A stretch of DNA of 64,000 nucleotides from Pantoea rwandensis (GTDB lineage Bacteria > Pseudomonadota > Gammaproteobacteria > Enterobacterales > Enterobacteriaceae), in NCBI RefSeq assembly GCF_002095475.1, contig NZ_MLFR01000006.1, forward strand, positions 108,233-172,232, in the 5' to 3' direction. A program made the translations under genes and the position numbers. Numbering within the stretch: position 1 is the first letter of the stretch; each line of letters begins with the position of its first letter. Under the pieces are notes generated by a model. The model did not search any database. It was not told where the DNA came from and worked only from the letters and a program-made list of their open reading frames with translations. Shown piece by piece: positions 55,848 through 64,000 of the stretch.

Positions 55848-56552
55848 GTGAAAACAATCTTTGTCACCGGTACCGACACCGCGGTGGGTAAAACCGTTGT
55901 GTCACGCGCGTTGTTGCAGTGTTTTGCCAAGGCAGACCTTTGTGCTGCAGGCTACAAGCCTGTGGCTAAGAGCGCGCAACCTACACCTGACGGACTGCGT
56001 AATAAAGATGCCTTGCTGTTACAACAGGCTTCCGGTCTGGAGTTGGCTTATCACGCAGTGAATCCGATCACGTTAGAAGAGGACGAAATCAGTACCAGTC
56101 CGGGGGTACGCATTGATTATCCCTTGTTGAGTCGTGGTCTGCATACCTTGCAGGAATGCGCTGCCCGCGTGGTTGTTGAAGGGACGGGCGGTTGGCGCAG
56201 CTTGATGAATGATTTGCAGCCTTTCTCGCAGTGGGTTCAACAGGAGAAACTGCCGATCGTTTTAGTGGTCGGTATAAAGGAGGGCTGCATCAGCCATGCT
56301 TTATTAACCGCGGACGCGATCGCTCGCGACGGATTGCCCTTTGTTGGTTGGGTGGCAAACCGCATCAATCCAGGGCTGGCGCATTACGCTGAAATTATTG
56401 ATGTTCTGCGTGAAAAACTCGCGGCGCCGCTGCTCGGCGAATTGCCTTATCTCCCGCGCGCAGAACAGCGGGACCTCAGCGGGTATCTGGATATCTCCTT
56501 ACTGAATGAACCTACACCGCACGCTCAGAGTGCAAAACCTGCAGCTTTATGA
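55848..56552 (+). CDS. bioD2: Dethiobiotin synthetase paralogue BioD2
   Basis: 234 residues, GTG start after GAAGGAGG. P-loop G-T-D-T-A-V-G-K-T near residues 8-16, catalytic Lys in Y-K-P-V-A-K near 37 and V-E-G-T-G-G-W near 111. BioD closes the ureido ring of dethiobiotin using ATP and CO2. BioD2 (YnfK) next to mlc is the E. coli arrangement; the main bioD is normally in the bio operon, so this is the second copy. Its separate role is unclear. Confidence 0.93.
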   Translation: MKTIFVTGTDTAVGKTVVSRALLQCFAKADLCAAGYKPVAKSAQPTPDGLRNKDALLLQQASGLELAYHAVNPITLEEDEISTSPGVRIDYPLLSRGLHTLQECAARVVVEGTGGWRSLMNDLQPFSQWVQQEKLPIVLVVGIKEGCISHALLTADAIARDGLPFVGWVANRINPGLAHYAEIIDVLREKLAAPLLGELPYLPRAEQRDLSGYLDISLLNEPTPHAQSAKPAAL

Positions 56553-56728
56553 AACAAAGTGATGCAAATGGTGCATGGCTGAATCTAATGGTTCGGATTC
56601 AGCTTCGCCTGCATTACTAATAAATCATTTATTAATCATATTTTTACATACCAACTCTTGATCTTAACGACGCAATGGCGTGATTCATGCATCAGCATCA
56701 CTGATGAATAATCTGTCGGAGCATCTGT

Positions 56729-58099
56729 ATGTCGCCATCTCAAAAAGGTTTGTTATATGGGCTAGAAGCCCGCATTGGTCCAGTGCCTGCATTTTTCGCT
56801 GCTCTCCAGCATGTACTGGCGAGTGTGGTGGGCATTATCACGCCGCCATTAATCATTGGTTCAGTGTTGGGATTGCAGACCTACATTCCTTATCTCATTA
56901 GCATGTCGTTGCTGGTTTCCGGCTTGGGTACGTTCTTACAGGCTCGCCGTTTTATGGGCATCGGCGCGGGCATGATTTGTCTGCAGGGCACCAGTTTTGC
57001 GTTCCTTGGCGTTATTTTGTCTGGCGGATTGATGGTGAAAGCCCGTGGGGGTTCACCGGAAGAGGTTATGGCAATGATCATGGGCTGTAATATGGTCGCT
57101 GCCTTTATTCCGATGCTGATAAGCCGCTGTGCCGCATCATTGCGAAAAGTGCTGACGCCCGTGGTGACCGGTACCGTCATTTCACTGATCGGTATCAGCT
57201 TAATTAAAGTCAGTATCACCGATTGGGCAGGTGGCCATAATGCCACTGACTTTGGCGCACCTGGCAATTTAGCGCTGGGCGCGCTGACACTGCTGGTGAT
57301 AATTGTGCTTAACCGCTCCCACAATCGCTGGACTCGGCTGGTGGCGGTGGTGGCCGGTATCGTCGTGGGCTGCACGGCGGCAGCACTGACCGGCCATATG
57401 CCGATTAAATCCGTCGCCCATAGCAGTTGGTTAGTTCTGCCCTCATTTTTCCGCTTCGGTTTTGATTTTGACTGGAGCATCTTCGTGCCGATTGCGCTGG
57501 TGTCGGTGATTTGTGTGATTGAAGCCGTCGGCGATTTAACGGCCAACTGTCTGATCTCACAACAACCCATCGAAGGGGAGAATTTCCAGCGACGGTTACA
57601 AGGCGGCATTCTTGCCGATGGCGTGAGTTGCTTGCTGGCTTCTATGTTCTCTGCATTTCCCAACACGACTTTTGCGCAAAACAATGGCGTCATTCAGATG
57701 ACCGGCGTCGCCAGTCGTTACGTTGGCATGGTGATTGGGGTGATTCTGGTGCTGCTCGGGGTGTTCCCCGTGGTAGGAAATCTGTTACAGCAGATTCCGT
57801 CACCCGTGTTAGGGGGAGCAACGTTGGTGATGTTTGGCAGTGTAGTGGCGGCGGGTATCCGCGTGATGACGCAATCGCCGCTGGGACGCCGCGAAATGTT
57901 GATCGTCGCAGTCTCTTTTGGCATTGGTTTGGGCGTGGAGGCAGTGCCTGACGTGCTGAAGCAGTTCCCACTGCTGGTGAGTAACCTGTTTGGTCATGCT
58001 GTCACCACTGGCGGCATTCTGGCTATGATATTGAATATTGTGCTGCCATCGGAACGGGGTGATGAGCGGGTGATCAATGCGGTGAATGAAAACCACTGA
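56729..58099 (+). CDS. NCS2 xanthine/uracil-type permease
   Basis: 456 residues, about 14 membrane segments. NAT/NCS2 hallmarks: Q-H-V-L-A near 27, the key acidic residue in V-I-E-A-V-G-D-L-T-A near 270, and the signature P-N-T-T-F-A-Q-N-N-G-V-I-Q-M-T-G-V-A-S-R-Y-V-G near 310-332, where Q-N-N-G and the T-G-V-A-S-R stretch favour the xanthine branch (XanP/XanQ) over uracil. It imports a purine base with protons. ATG with CGGAG upstream. No purine catabolism genes are adjacent. Confidence 0.87.
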   Translation: MSPSQKGLLYGLEARIGPVPAFFAALQHVLASVVGIITPPLIIGSVLGLQTYIPYLISMSLLVSGLGTFLQARRFMGIGAGMICLQGTSFAFLGVILSGGLMVKARGGSPEEVMAMIMGCNMVAAFIPMLISRCAASLRKVLTPVVTGTVISLIGISLIKVSITDWAGGHNATDFGAPGNLALGALTLLVIIVLNRSHNRWTRLVAVVAGIVVGCTAAALTGHMPIKSVAHSSWLVLPSFFRFGFDFDWSIFVPIALVSVICVIEAVGDLTANCLISQQPIEGENFQRRLQGGILADGVSCLLASMFSAFPNTTFAQNNGVIQMTGVASRYVGMVIGVILVLLGVFPVVGNLLQQIPSPVLGGATLVMFGSVVAAGIRVMTQSPLGRREMLIVAVSFGIGLGVEAVPDVLKQFPLLVSNLFGHAVTTGGILAMILNIVLPSERGDERVINAVNENH

Positions 58100-58272
58100 T
58101 GGTGAGTCGGTGCGAGCGTTGGAAGAGGTAGAGAACAAAAACCGCTGGCTGTGAGTCGGTGCGTACGTCGAAAGAGGCGGCAGATCGTAAAGACGCCGTA
58201 AACCCTCTCTGGGGCTCGGCCCGCGCCATCCCTGGCGCAGGATGCTTTACTCCTCTGCCGCCTCTTCCAACG
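58089..58272. repeat. Inverted-repeat element between the permease gene and osmV
   Basis: Perfect terminal arms CGTTGGAAGAGG (58117-58128) and CCTCTTCCAACG (58261-58272). A second perfect pair, AAGAGGCGGCAGA (58172-58184) and TCTGCCGCCTCTT (58254-58266), nests inside it, and the hairpin GCGCCA/TGGCGC lies at about 58223-58238. The left arm region is a degenerate direct duplication of about 48 bases (units from about 58089 and 58137, both with GAGTCGGTGCG). The element starts within the last codons of the permease gene. The phrase GACGCCGTAAACCC recurs in enterobacterial intergenic repeats as I recall. Confidence 0.75.
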
Positions 58273-58348
58273 TTTCATCTATTGTGCGGTTTATCTGCAT
58301 TCGGGCTGTTGTGCAAATTACCTCAAGTTTCAGCCATCGTGCGATGGG

Positions 58349-59485
58349 TTATGGATTCAATCGACGACGCGTGCGTCCTGAACTGAGATAGTCCGCGATA
58401 TAGTCCTGCGAAATCTCACCGCTGTAGCGTCCTTCCTCATCCACGATAGGCATCCAGACGGTGTTGTGCTCATATAGCTTGGATAGCACTACACGCAGAT
58501 TCTCTTCTGCCTTACCCGTGACCTTAAAAGTATGCAGCATCTCCTCGCAGCGGCCTGTGGCGCCACGCGCTTCACGGCGTTTGACAAAGCCCAAGGGCTT
58601 CCCATCTTCATCGACCACGGTTACAGAGCGCATATCGTTGTCATCCATGGTCGCGAAGGCGTCAAGCAGAGGCGTGCTGCGTTGCACGGTGATGGTTGGC
58701 TGCTGATCGGTGACATCGCCCGCTTGCACCAACAGCAGGCGTTTCAAGGTGCGGTCCTGGCCGACAAACGAACCGACAAAGTCGTTGGCGGGTTTTGCCA
58801 GCAACTCATCCGGGCTGGCGCACTGCACTATCTTGCCCTGACCAAACACGGCAATGCGGTCACCTAGCTTTAGCGCTTCATCAATATCGTGGCTTACCAG
58901 CATGACTGTCTTCTTCAACTGCCGCTGCATTTCCAGAAACTCGTTCTGAATCACTTCGCGGTTGATTGGGTCGACGGCGCCGAAAGGCTCATCCATCAAC
59001 AACACCGGTGGATCCGCCGCCAAGGCGCGAATCACGCCGATACGCTGCTGTTGCCCACCTGACATCTCACGCGGATAGCGATGAAGAAATTTAGTCGGAT
59101 CCAGCGCCACCATGCTCATCAGTTCGGTAGCGCGCTCGCGACAACGCTTCTTATCCCAACCCAACATGCGCGGCACCACGGTGATATTTTCTTCGATGGT
59201 CATATTAGGGAAAAGACCGATCTGCTGAATCACGTAACCAATATTACGACGCAGCGTAACGGTATCTTGTCCGCTGGTATCTTCGCCATTGATCAAAATC
59301 TTGCCGCTGCTGGCGGGGATCAAACGGTTAATCATCTTCAAGGTGGTGGTTTTGCCACAACCAGAAGGGCCGAGCAGCACACACATCTCGCCAGCAGGCA
59401 CTTCAAGGCTAACGTTGTCGACAGCGTTAAAACTGGTGCCGTTCTTTTGGGTAAAGGTTTTCGTCAGGTTTTCTAGCTTTATCAT
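58349..59485 (-). CDS. osmV: OsmV-type osmoprotectant ABC transporter ATPase
   Basis: 378 residues. ABC ATPase with Walker A G-P-S-G-C-G-K-T-T near 39, Q-loop V-I-Q-Q-I-G-L-F near 85, signature S-G-G-Q-Q-Q-R near 142, Walker B V-L-L-M-D-E-P-F near 160 and H-loop S-H-D near 197. Two CBS domains follow (about 255-370), ending in S-Q-D-Y-I-A-D-Y-L, which sense ionic strength in this family. It closely matches the Salmonella OsmU ATPase. Last gene of the four-gene operon; its start overlaps the previous stop (TAATG). Confidence 0.92.
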   Translation of the reverse strand: MIKLENLTKTFTQKNGTSFNAVDNVSLEVPAGEMCVLLGPSGCGKTTTLKMINRLIPASSGKILINGEDTSGQDTVTLRRNIGYVIQQIGLFPNMTIEENITVVPRMLGWDKKRCRERATELMSMVALDPTKFLHRYPREMSGGQQQRIGVIRALAADPPVLLMDEPFGAVDPINREVIQNEFLEMQRQLKKTVMLVSHDIDEALKLGDRIAVFGQGKIVQCASPDELLAKPANDFVGSFVGQDRTLKRLLLVQAGDVTDQQPTITVQRSTPLLDAFATMDDNDMRSVTVVDEDGKPLGFVKRREARGATGRCEEMLHTFKVTGKAEENLRVVLSKLYEHNTVWMPIVDEEGRYSGEISQDYIADYLSSGRTRRRLNP

Positions 59486-60132
59486 TATCGAATCCCCTTA
59501 GGAGTCAGCGCTGACTGCAAACGGTGCAGTAGCCAATCAAGCACAATCGCTAATAAACAAATCATCAGTGCACCGGCAATCAACATACGCACATCACTAC
59601 CGCTAATACCGTCCAGCAGTTGCAGACCTAAACCGCCAGCACCAATCACTGCGGCAATCGCCATCACGCCTACGTTCATCACCACGGCAGTACGAATCCC
59701 GCCGAAGATCACCGGCAAAGCCATTGGAATTTCAACCCAACGCAGTCGCTGCCAGAAGGTCATGCCGATACCGCGGCCGGCTTCACGCAATCCGGGTGAC
59801 AGGTTTTCCAATGCCGTATGGGTATTGCGCACAATCGGCAGTAATGAGTAGAGAAAGACGGCACAAATGGCGGGCAGGGCGCCAATACCCTGACCGATCA
59901 TCGAGAACAGCGGAATCATCAGGCCAAACAGCGCGATGGTGGGAATGGTCAGCACGATGGTCGCGATGCCAAGCACCGGTGTTGCCAGCCATTTAAAGCG
60001 CACAATTAAAATGCCCAACGGCACGCCAACGACTATCGCGAATCCTACGGCCACCAATACCAGCCAGGTATGCTGCCAGGTCAGCGCCATCAGGGTGTGC
60101 CAGTTACTCATGATGTAATGCAAAGTGTCCAT
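59485..60132 (-). CDS. osmW: OsmW-type osmoprotectant ABC permease
   Basis: 215 residues with five or six membrane helices and the permease EAA-type loop R-E-A-G-R-G-I-G-M-T-F-W-Q-R near 135. The N-terminus M-D-T-L-H-Y-I-M is typical. One of two permeases of the OsmU system; it overlaps osmV by one base and begins nine bases after osmX. Confidence 0.9.
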   Translation of the reverse strand: MDTLHYIMSNWHTLMALTWQHTWLVLVAVGFAIVVGVPLGILIVRFKWLATPVLGIATIVLTIPTIALFGLMIPLFSMIGQGIGALPAICAVFLYSLLPIVRNTHTALENLSPGLREAGRGIGMTFWQRLRWVEIPMALPVIFGGIRTAVVMNVGVMAIAAVIGAGGLGLQLLDGISGSDVRMLIAGALMICLLAIVLDWLLHRLQSALTPKGIR

Positions 60133-60141
60133 GACGCCTCC

Positions 60142-61068
60142 TTACAGCATATTTTTGGATTTAAGGAAATCACGTGCCACTTGCTCAGGCGACTGGTGAT
60201 CGATATCGACACGCTTATTCATCTCGGTAATCGCCTCGTTAGTGATTAACGGAGAGAGTTGATTGAGTGCCGCATCCAGTCCTGGATGACTCTCCAGCAC
60301 ATCTTTACGCACGACAGGTGTGACGTTGTAACTTGGGAAGAAGTGCTTATCGTCGTCCAATACTTTGAGTTCAAAGCCTTTGACGCGACCGTCGGTGGTA
60401 TAAATCAAGCCTGCATCGACAAAACCATCACGCACCGCGTTATACACCAAACCAGGGTCCATCTGACGAATCTGCGGGCGGTCCAGCGGCATGTTGTAAG
60501 TTTTCTGCAGCGGCTTTAGACCATCAGAACGACCTGCAAACTCCAGGTCGAGACCCAATTTCCAGTTATGGTCAGGGTCGTTTTTGCGGACTTCTTCGAG
60601 TTTGGCAACCAACTGCGACATGGTACTGATGCCCTCTTTTTCCGCACGGGAGCGCTGCATCGCAAAGGCGTAGGTGTTGTTCATCGGCGCAGGATCAAGC
60701 CAAACCAGGCCCAGTTTCGCATCCAACTGTTTAACCGTTTTATAGGCATCCTCAGAGGACATTGGCTTATTGATGTGATTGAAGATAATCAGTGAAGTAC
60801 CGGTATATTCCCACGTCATATCAATCTGTTTATTGATCATCGCGTTGCGGCCAATGGTGGTGGCGATATTGGTTTTAGGCACCACCTGAAAACCTTTTTT
60901 CTGTAACCACATCACGGTCATCGCGGAAAGGATGTGTTGCTCGGTAAAGCTCTTGGTGGCCAACACAATCGGTGTCGCCGCAGCCGCAGTTTGGCCGATC
61001 GCCAGCGTAGCGGCTAACGCTAATGCGGTGTGTTTAGCCCAACGCGTTAAAGTGTGCATCTTGCCCAT
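60142..61068 (-). CDS. osmX: OsmX-type osmoprotectant-binding protein
   Basis: 308 residues from ATG 61068, with AAGGA suitably spaced; GTG 61071 is the alternative. The signal peptide ends at A-A-A-A-T (about residue 31). OpuAC-type fold with [10 protein letters not shown] near 37 and [10 protein letters not shown] near 84, where aromatic residues cage the quaternary ammonium. It should bind glycine betaine or choline-O-sulfate as in Salmonella OsmU. Between the two permease genes. Confidence 0.9.
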   Translation of the reverse strand: MGKMHTLTRWAKHTALALAATLAIGQTAAAATPIVLATKSFTEQHILSAMTVMWLQKKGFQVVPKTNIATTIGRNAMINKQIDMTWEYTGTSLIIFNHINKPMSSEDAYKTVKQLDAKLGLVWLDPAPMNNTYAFAMQRSRAEKEGISTMSQLVAKLEEVRKNDPDHNWKLGLDLEFAGRSDGLKPLQKTYNMPLDRPQIRQMDPGLVYNAVRDGFVDAGLIYTTDGRVKGFELKVLDDDKHFFPSYNVTPVVRKDVLESHPGLDAALNQLSPLITNEAITEMNKRVDIDHQSPEQVARDFLKSKNML

Positions 61069-61084
61069 CACTGAGTTCCTTGTG

Positions 61085-61801
61085 TTAAGCCGCAGAGTGC
61101 GGGCTGAGGAAACGTCCCAATGCTGCTAACAGCATGTCGAGAATCAACGCAAATAAGGCCGTTGCCACCGCGCCGAGGATCAGCGTCGGGAAGTCATTGA
61201 GGTAAATGCCGGGGAAGATCAGCTCGCCGAAACTGCTGGCACCAATCAAGAACGCCAGTGGTGCGGTCCCCACATTGATGGCGGTCGCAATGCGCACACC
61301 AGCCAGAATCACCGGCAACGCATTAGGAATTTCCACCTGCAGTAAGCGCTGAAACTTGGTCATGCCGATACCATTGGCGGCTTCAATCAGCGACGGCGGT
61401 ACCGCACTCAAACCGGCAAAGGTATTACGCACAATAGGAAGCAACGAGGCGAGGAACAATGCAATCAACGCGGGACGATCGCCAATGCCGATGATCACCA
61501 TCGCCAGTGCCAAGACTGCCAGAGGAGGCAGCGTGTTGCCGACGTTGAAGATCTGCATCACATACTCAGCCCAACGACGGGCGAAAGGACGGCTGAGCAA
61601 AATGCCGCTGGGAATCCCCACCAGTAGCGCGAAGAACATTGACCAGAAAACTAAAAACATATGCTGTTGACCGAGGTAAATCAGGTCCTCTTTACGATCA
61701 CGTAGCGTATTCAGCCCGATTCCCCACACCAGCAGGGCAATCACCACTACAATAGCGAGCAGTGCTAACCCGACTCGGCGGACGGGCGATGCATGTTGCA
61801 T
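61085..61801 (-). CDS. OsmY-type (OsmU system) osmoprotectant ABC permease
   Basis: 238 residues, about six membrane helices, with the coupling-loop sequence [14 protein letters not shown] near 145. First gene of the operon; a GGGAG site lies before the ATG. The second permease of OsmU is called OsmY in Salmonella, but that symbol also names an unrelated E. coli periplasmic protein, so no symbol is given. The operon promoter lies in 61802-62184. Confidence 0.88.
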   Translation of the reverse strand: MQHASPVRRVGLALLAIVVVIALLVWGIGLNTLRDRKEDLIYLGQQHMFLVFWSMFFALLVGIPSGILLSRPFARRWAEYVMQIFNVGNTLPPLAVLALAMVIIGIGDRPALIALFLASLLPIVRNTFAGLSAVPPSLIEAANGIGMTKFQRLLQVEIPNALPVILAGVRIATAINVGTAPLAFLIGASSFGELIFPGIYLNDFPTLILGAVATALFALILDMLLAALGRFLSPHSAA

Positions 61802-62184
61802 GCGAGTGTCTCCCTGATTCGAAAATTCGTTTGGTATCGTGGTGTCATTCTCAGGGGGGCGGCGTAAAGTTGGTTAACACGCATACGAAAATCCTTCACC
61901 CTGGCAAATTGCAGATAAAATGACTCTTTGCGACGACTTTCTCAGTGAATAACTGGAAAGTGGTTCTAAAAGCTATAGCAATGCTCAGTGTGAAACGCCA
62001 GTTTTTACGGCAAAATCAGACAGATAGAAAAGGGTAGAATTCCGGCTTAACCCGCATGAAATAAGGCATTACCTAACAATAAAAAATTTTCATCGAAATA
62101 GGTGACGGCGTCACAAACTGGCGCACGCAGAGGAAACTCATCTGATAGAAAATCAGCTAGCCTTGAAGAAAAAAAGGGAAACGT
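61802..62184. promoter_or_regulatory. Divergent control region of the osm operon and the MFS exporter gene
   Basis: 383 bases, no supported gene. Contains the osm promoter (osmotic control expected from the family, not read here) and the exporter promoter. On the exporter side there is a palindrome at 62102-62114 and a small inverted repeat CTGAT/ATCAG at 62142-62156. Confidence 0.5.
62102..62114. promoter_or_regulatory. Palindrome GTGAC-GGC-GTCAC upstream of the exporter gene
   Basis: Perfect five-base arms with a three-base centre, 71 bases before the exporter start codon: candidate operator for an unknown regulator. Confidence 0.4.
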
Positions 62185-63645
62185 ATGACTGAAACTGCTG
62201 AATTGAACACGGAACATCGCCTCTGGATCCTCATCGCCTGCATGTTAGCCATGTTTATGGCGGCGATTGAAGTCACTATCGTCGCTACCGCTATGCCCAC
62301 AATCATTGCTGAACTCGGCGGATTTGCGCAGTTCGGCTGGGTCTTCTCCATCTATTTGCTGACGCAAGCGGTGAGCGTGCCGCTTTATGGTCGCCTGGCA
62401 GATATGTGGGGACGCAAACGGCTATTTTTCATTGGTGTGTCCCTGTTTCTTCTCGGTTCAATCCTGTGCGGTTTTGCTCACACCATGACGTGGTTAATTT
62501 TGTTCCGCGCGTTTCAGGGATTGGGCGCAGGCGCGATTATGCCTCTCACCACGACCATTGTTGCTGATATCTATTCACCACGTGAACGTGCCAGCGTTCA
62601 GGGCTGGCTCTCAAGTGTGTGGGGCGTTGCGGCGATCATTGGGCCGCTGAGTGGCGCTTGGTTGGTGCAGCACTTCAATTGGTCAGTTATTTTTTGGGTT
62701 AACGTGCCGATTGGTTTGTTTTCCATGTTGCTGCTGGCGCGTTTTTTACCGGGCCGCGAACACCATAAAGGGGCCACACTTAATCTTACCGGCAGCTGTT
62801 GGCTGATGATTTGTGTCACGGCATTGCTGGTCGCGTTATTACAGGCCGATGCCCTGGGTTACTGGCTGCTGGCTTTCCTGTTATTGGCGTTGCTGGCCGG
62901 ATGGCAGCTGAAACAACATGAACAGCGAGCCGCAGCGCCGCTGTTTCCTCTCGCCATCTGGCGTAGTCGGTTAATTGTTGCGGGTAACGCCGGCAATCTG
63001 ATTATTGGCGCCACCATGATGGGCATCAGCGCCTTTTTGCCAACGTGGATTCAGGGGATTACGGGCGGAACCCCCCTACAAGCGGGCAGTGCACTGGCGA
63101 TGATGTCGATTGGCTGGCCACTGGCCAGTACGTTGAGCGGCAGATTGATGTTGGTGACATCCTATCGTTTCACCGCCCAGCTTGGTGCATTTCTGCTGAT
63201 AGCCGGAAGTGCGCTGTTGCTGCTGTTGCGTACCGACAGTTCAATTATGCAGGCGGGATTAACCGCTTTCGTCATTGGTACCGGTATGGGCATGACCAGC
63301 ACCACCTTTTTGGTCTCGGTTCAGAATCACGCACATTATGAAATCCGGGGTATCTGCACCGCATCGATTATGTTTAGCCGCATGCTGGGGTCGGCGATTG
63401 GCACCGCGTTAATGGGGGCGGTGCTGAATTTCAACCTTGCGCTGCGATTGCCGCAGGCAGACGATCCGATGCAGAAAATTATGTCGCATGAAAGCCGACA
63501 GGCATTGCCAGAAGACACTCTGCATAACTGGACTGGGCAGATTGCCACCTCGTTACATTGGGTGTTTGTGGTCGCGCTGCTGATAGCGATGCTGACACTG
63601 TGGATTGCGTGGTTAATGCCCCGCCAGCGGCCGGAAGCTGATTAG
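62185..63645 (+). CDS. MFS multidrug exporter, DHA2 (EmrB/QacA) family
   Basis: 486 residues with 14 predicted helices. DHA2 marks: the acidic TM1 motif A-I-E-V-T-I-V-A-T-A-M-P-T-I near 27-40, loop 2-3 motif Y-G-R-L-A-D-M-W-G-R-K-R and the TM5 motif W-R/G-V-A-A-I-I-G-P-L-S-G. Exports hydrophobic drugs by proton antiport. No membrane-fusion partner (EmrA-like) is adjacent, so it probably acts alone across the inner membrane. Downstream sequence is the second composite repeat. Confidence 0.88.
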   Translation: MTETAELNTEHRLWILIACMLAMFMAAIEVTIVATAMPTIIAELGGFAQFGWVFSIYLLTQAVSVPLYGRLADMWGRKRLFFIGVSLFLLGSILCGFAHTMTWLILFRAFQGLGAGAIMPLTTTIVADIYSPRERASVQGWLSSVWGVAAIIGPLSGAWLVQHFNWSVIFWVNVPIGLFSMLLLARFLPGREHHKGATLNLTGSCWLMICVTALLVALLQADALGYWLLAFLLLALLAGWQLKQHEQRAAAPLFPLAIWRSRLIVAGNAGNLIIGATMMGISAFLPTWIQGITGGTPLQAGSALAMMSIGWPLASTLSGRLMLVTSYRFTAQLGAFLLIAGSALLLLLRTDSSIMQAGLTAFVIGTGMGMTSTTFLVSVQNHAHYEIRGICTASIMFSRMLGSAIGTALMGAVLNFNLALRLPQADDPMQKIMSHESRQALPEDTLHNWTGQIATSLHWVFVVALLIAMLTLWIAWLMPRQRPEAD

Positions 63646-63664
63646 AAAAGTCAGTTAAGCATTG

Positions 63665-64000
63665 GGTGATACCGCAGTCTGGTGCCGCTCAGGGGCTGGC
63701 GTGGCGGTACAGGTGATAACGCAGTCTGGTGCCGCTCAGGGGCTGGCGTGGCGGTACAGGTGATAACGCAGTCTGATGCCGCTCTGGAGATGGCACGATG
63801 ACTCAGGCGATAGCGTTTTTACCGCTACAAAGGACGCGATGACTCAGACGATAGCGTTTTTACTGCTACAAAGGGCAAAATTGCTAAGGCGATAGCGCTT
63901 TTTCTGCCACAAAGGGCACCGTGTCTGAGGCCACAGCGCCTCTGATGCTGCAACGGGCTATTCGCAGCGCTGAGGCGGAGACGTTGTGCCAGGAGCCGGT
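63665..64000. repeat. Composite dispersed repeat, copy 2, with tandem expansion (runs off the window)
   Basis: Two near-identical 47-base units (63665-63711 and 63712-63758) and a degraded third (63759-63800), all starting GGTGATA(A/C)CGCAGTCTG. Then four 41-base units: 63801-63841, 63842-63882, 63883-63923 and 63924-63964, with core GGCGATAGCG and CACAAAGGGCA or variants. From 63924 to the end it matches 39161-39237 at 75 of 77 bases. The hairpin cluster of copy 1 would begin just outside the window. Confidence 0.88.

Noticed and set aside
58159..58386. 75-codon plus-strand ORF between the permease gene and osmV
   Set aside because: It is formed by the inverted-repeat element and runs into osmV on the other strand; no ribosome site.
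63665..63964. CRISPR-like array
   Set aside because: Units are contiguous and degenerate without unique spacers, unit lengths differ (47 and 41), and no cas genes are present.

Overview
The window looks like chromosomal DNA of an Erwiniaceae member, most like Pantoea. Gene content and order follow the Escherichia coli backbone in blocks (ydbH-ynbE-ydbL, azoR/hrpA, ydgD-ydgU-asr, rstAB, ydgI, ydgH/pntAB, uspE-fnr-smrA, rhaT/rhaRS/rhaBADM, sotB, ynfM/ynfL, mlc-bioD2). Other genes between the blocks are typical of plant-associated enterobacteria. No rRNA, tRNA, CRISPR, prophage or insertion-sequence transposase was seen. The genus is an inference from protein similarity recalled from memory; no database was searched.

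Layout. 1-20.1 kb is mostly core: envelope lipid-transport factors YdbH/YnbE/YdbL, azoreductase, RNA helicase HrpA, the acid-shock neighbourhood, the RstAB two-component system followed directly by an M32 carboxypeptidase, the YdgI amino-acid antiporter, the membrane transhydrogenase PntAB, UspE and Fnr. 20.4-38.8 kb is more accessory. It holds smrA, a LysR/PcaK-like transporter/YdcJ cluster, a DoxX protein, a carboxylesterase, a chemoreceptor behind a clear FliA promoter, a frameshifted YbdL-type aminotransferase followed by an amino-acid binding protein, peptidase T divergent from an orphan DppA-like binding protein, and a LysR-controlled M20 hydrolase plus MHS transporter. 39.5-48.9 kb is a complete L-rhamnose module: lactaldehyde dehydrogenase, RhaT, RhaR, RhaS, RhaB, RhaA, RhaD and RhaM, with CRP and RhaS sites readable in the rhaS-rhaB gap. 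48.9-58.1 kb holds regulators and transporters (TetR, SotB, YnfM with a frameshifted YnfL, Mlc, BioD2, a purine permease). 58.3-63.6 kb holds an OsmU-type osmoprotectant ABC transporter and a 14-helix drug exporter.

Most unusual features. A dispersed, hairpin-rich composite repeat occurs at about 38.87-39.31 kb and again from 63.67 kb to the window end. The two copies are in direct orientation, share 75 of 77 bases over one stretch and bracket about 24.8 kb including the rhamnose genes. The second copy expands into degenerate tandem units of 47 and 41 bp. A different inverted-repeat element lies at 58.1-58.3 kb. Two genes (ybdL-like and ynfL) are each broken by one missing G, which could be real decay or sequencing error. 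Several very small membrane-protein genes (ydgU-like, yoaK-like and a possible 31-residue ORF) are easy to miss. I found no convincing new defence or biosynthetic system; the composite repeat is the best candidate for undescribed biology.
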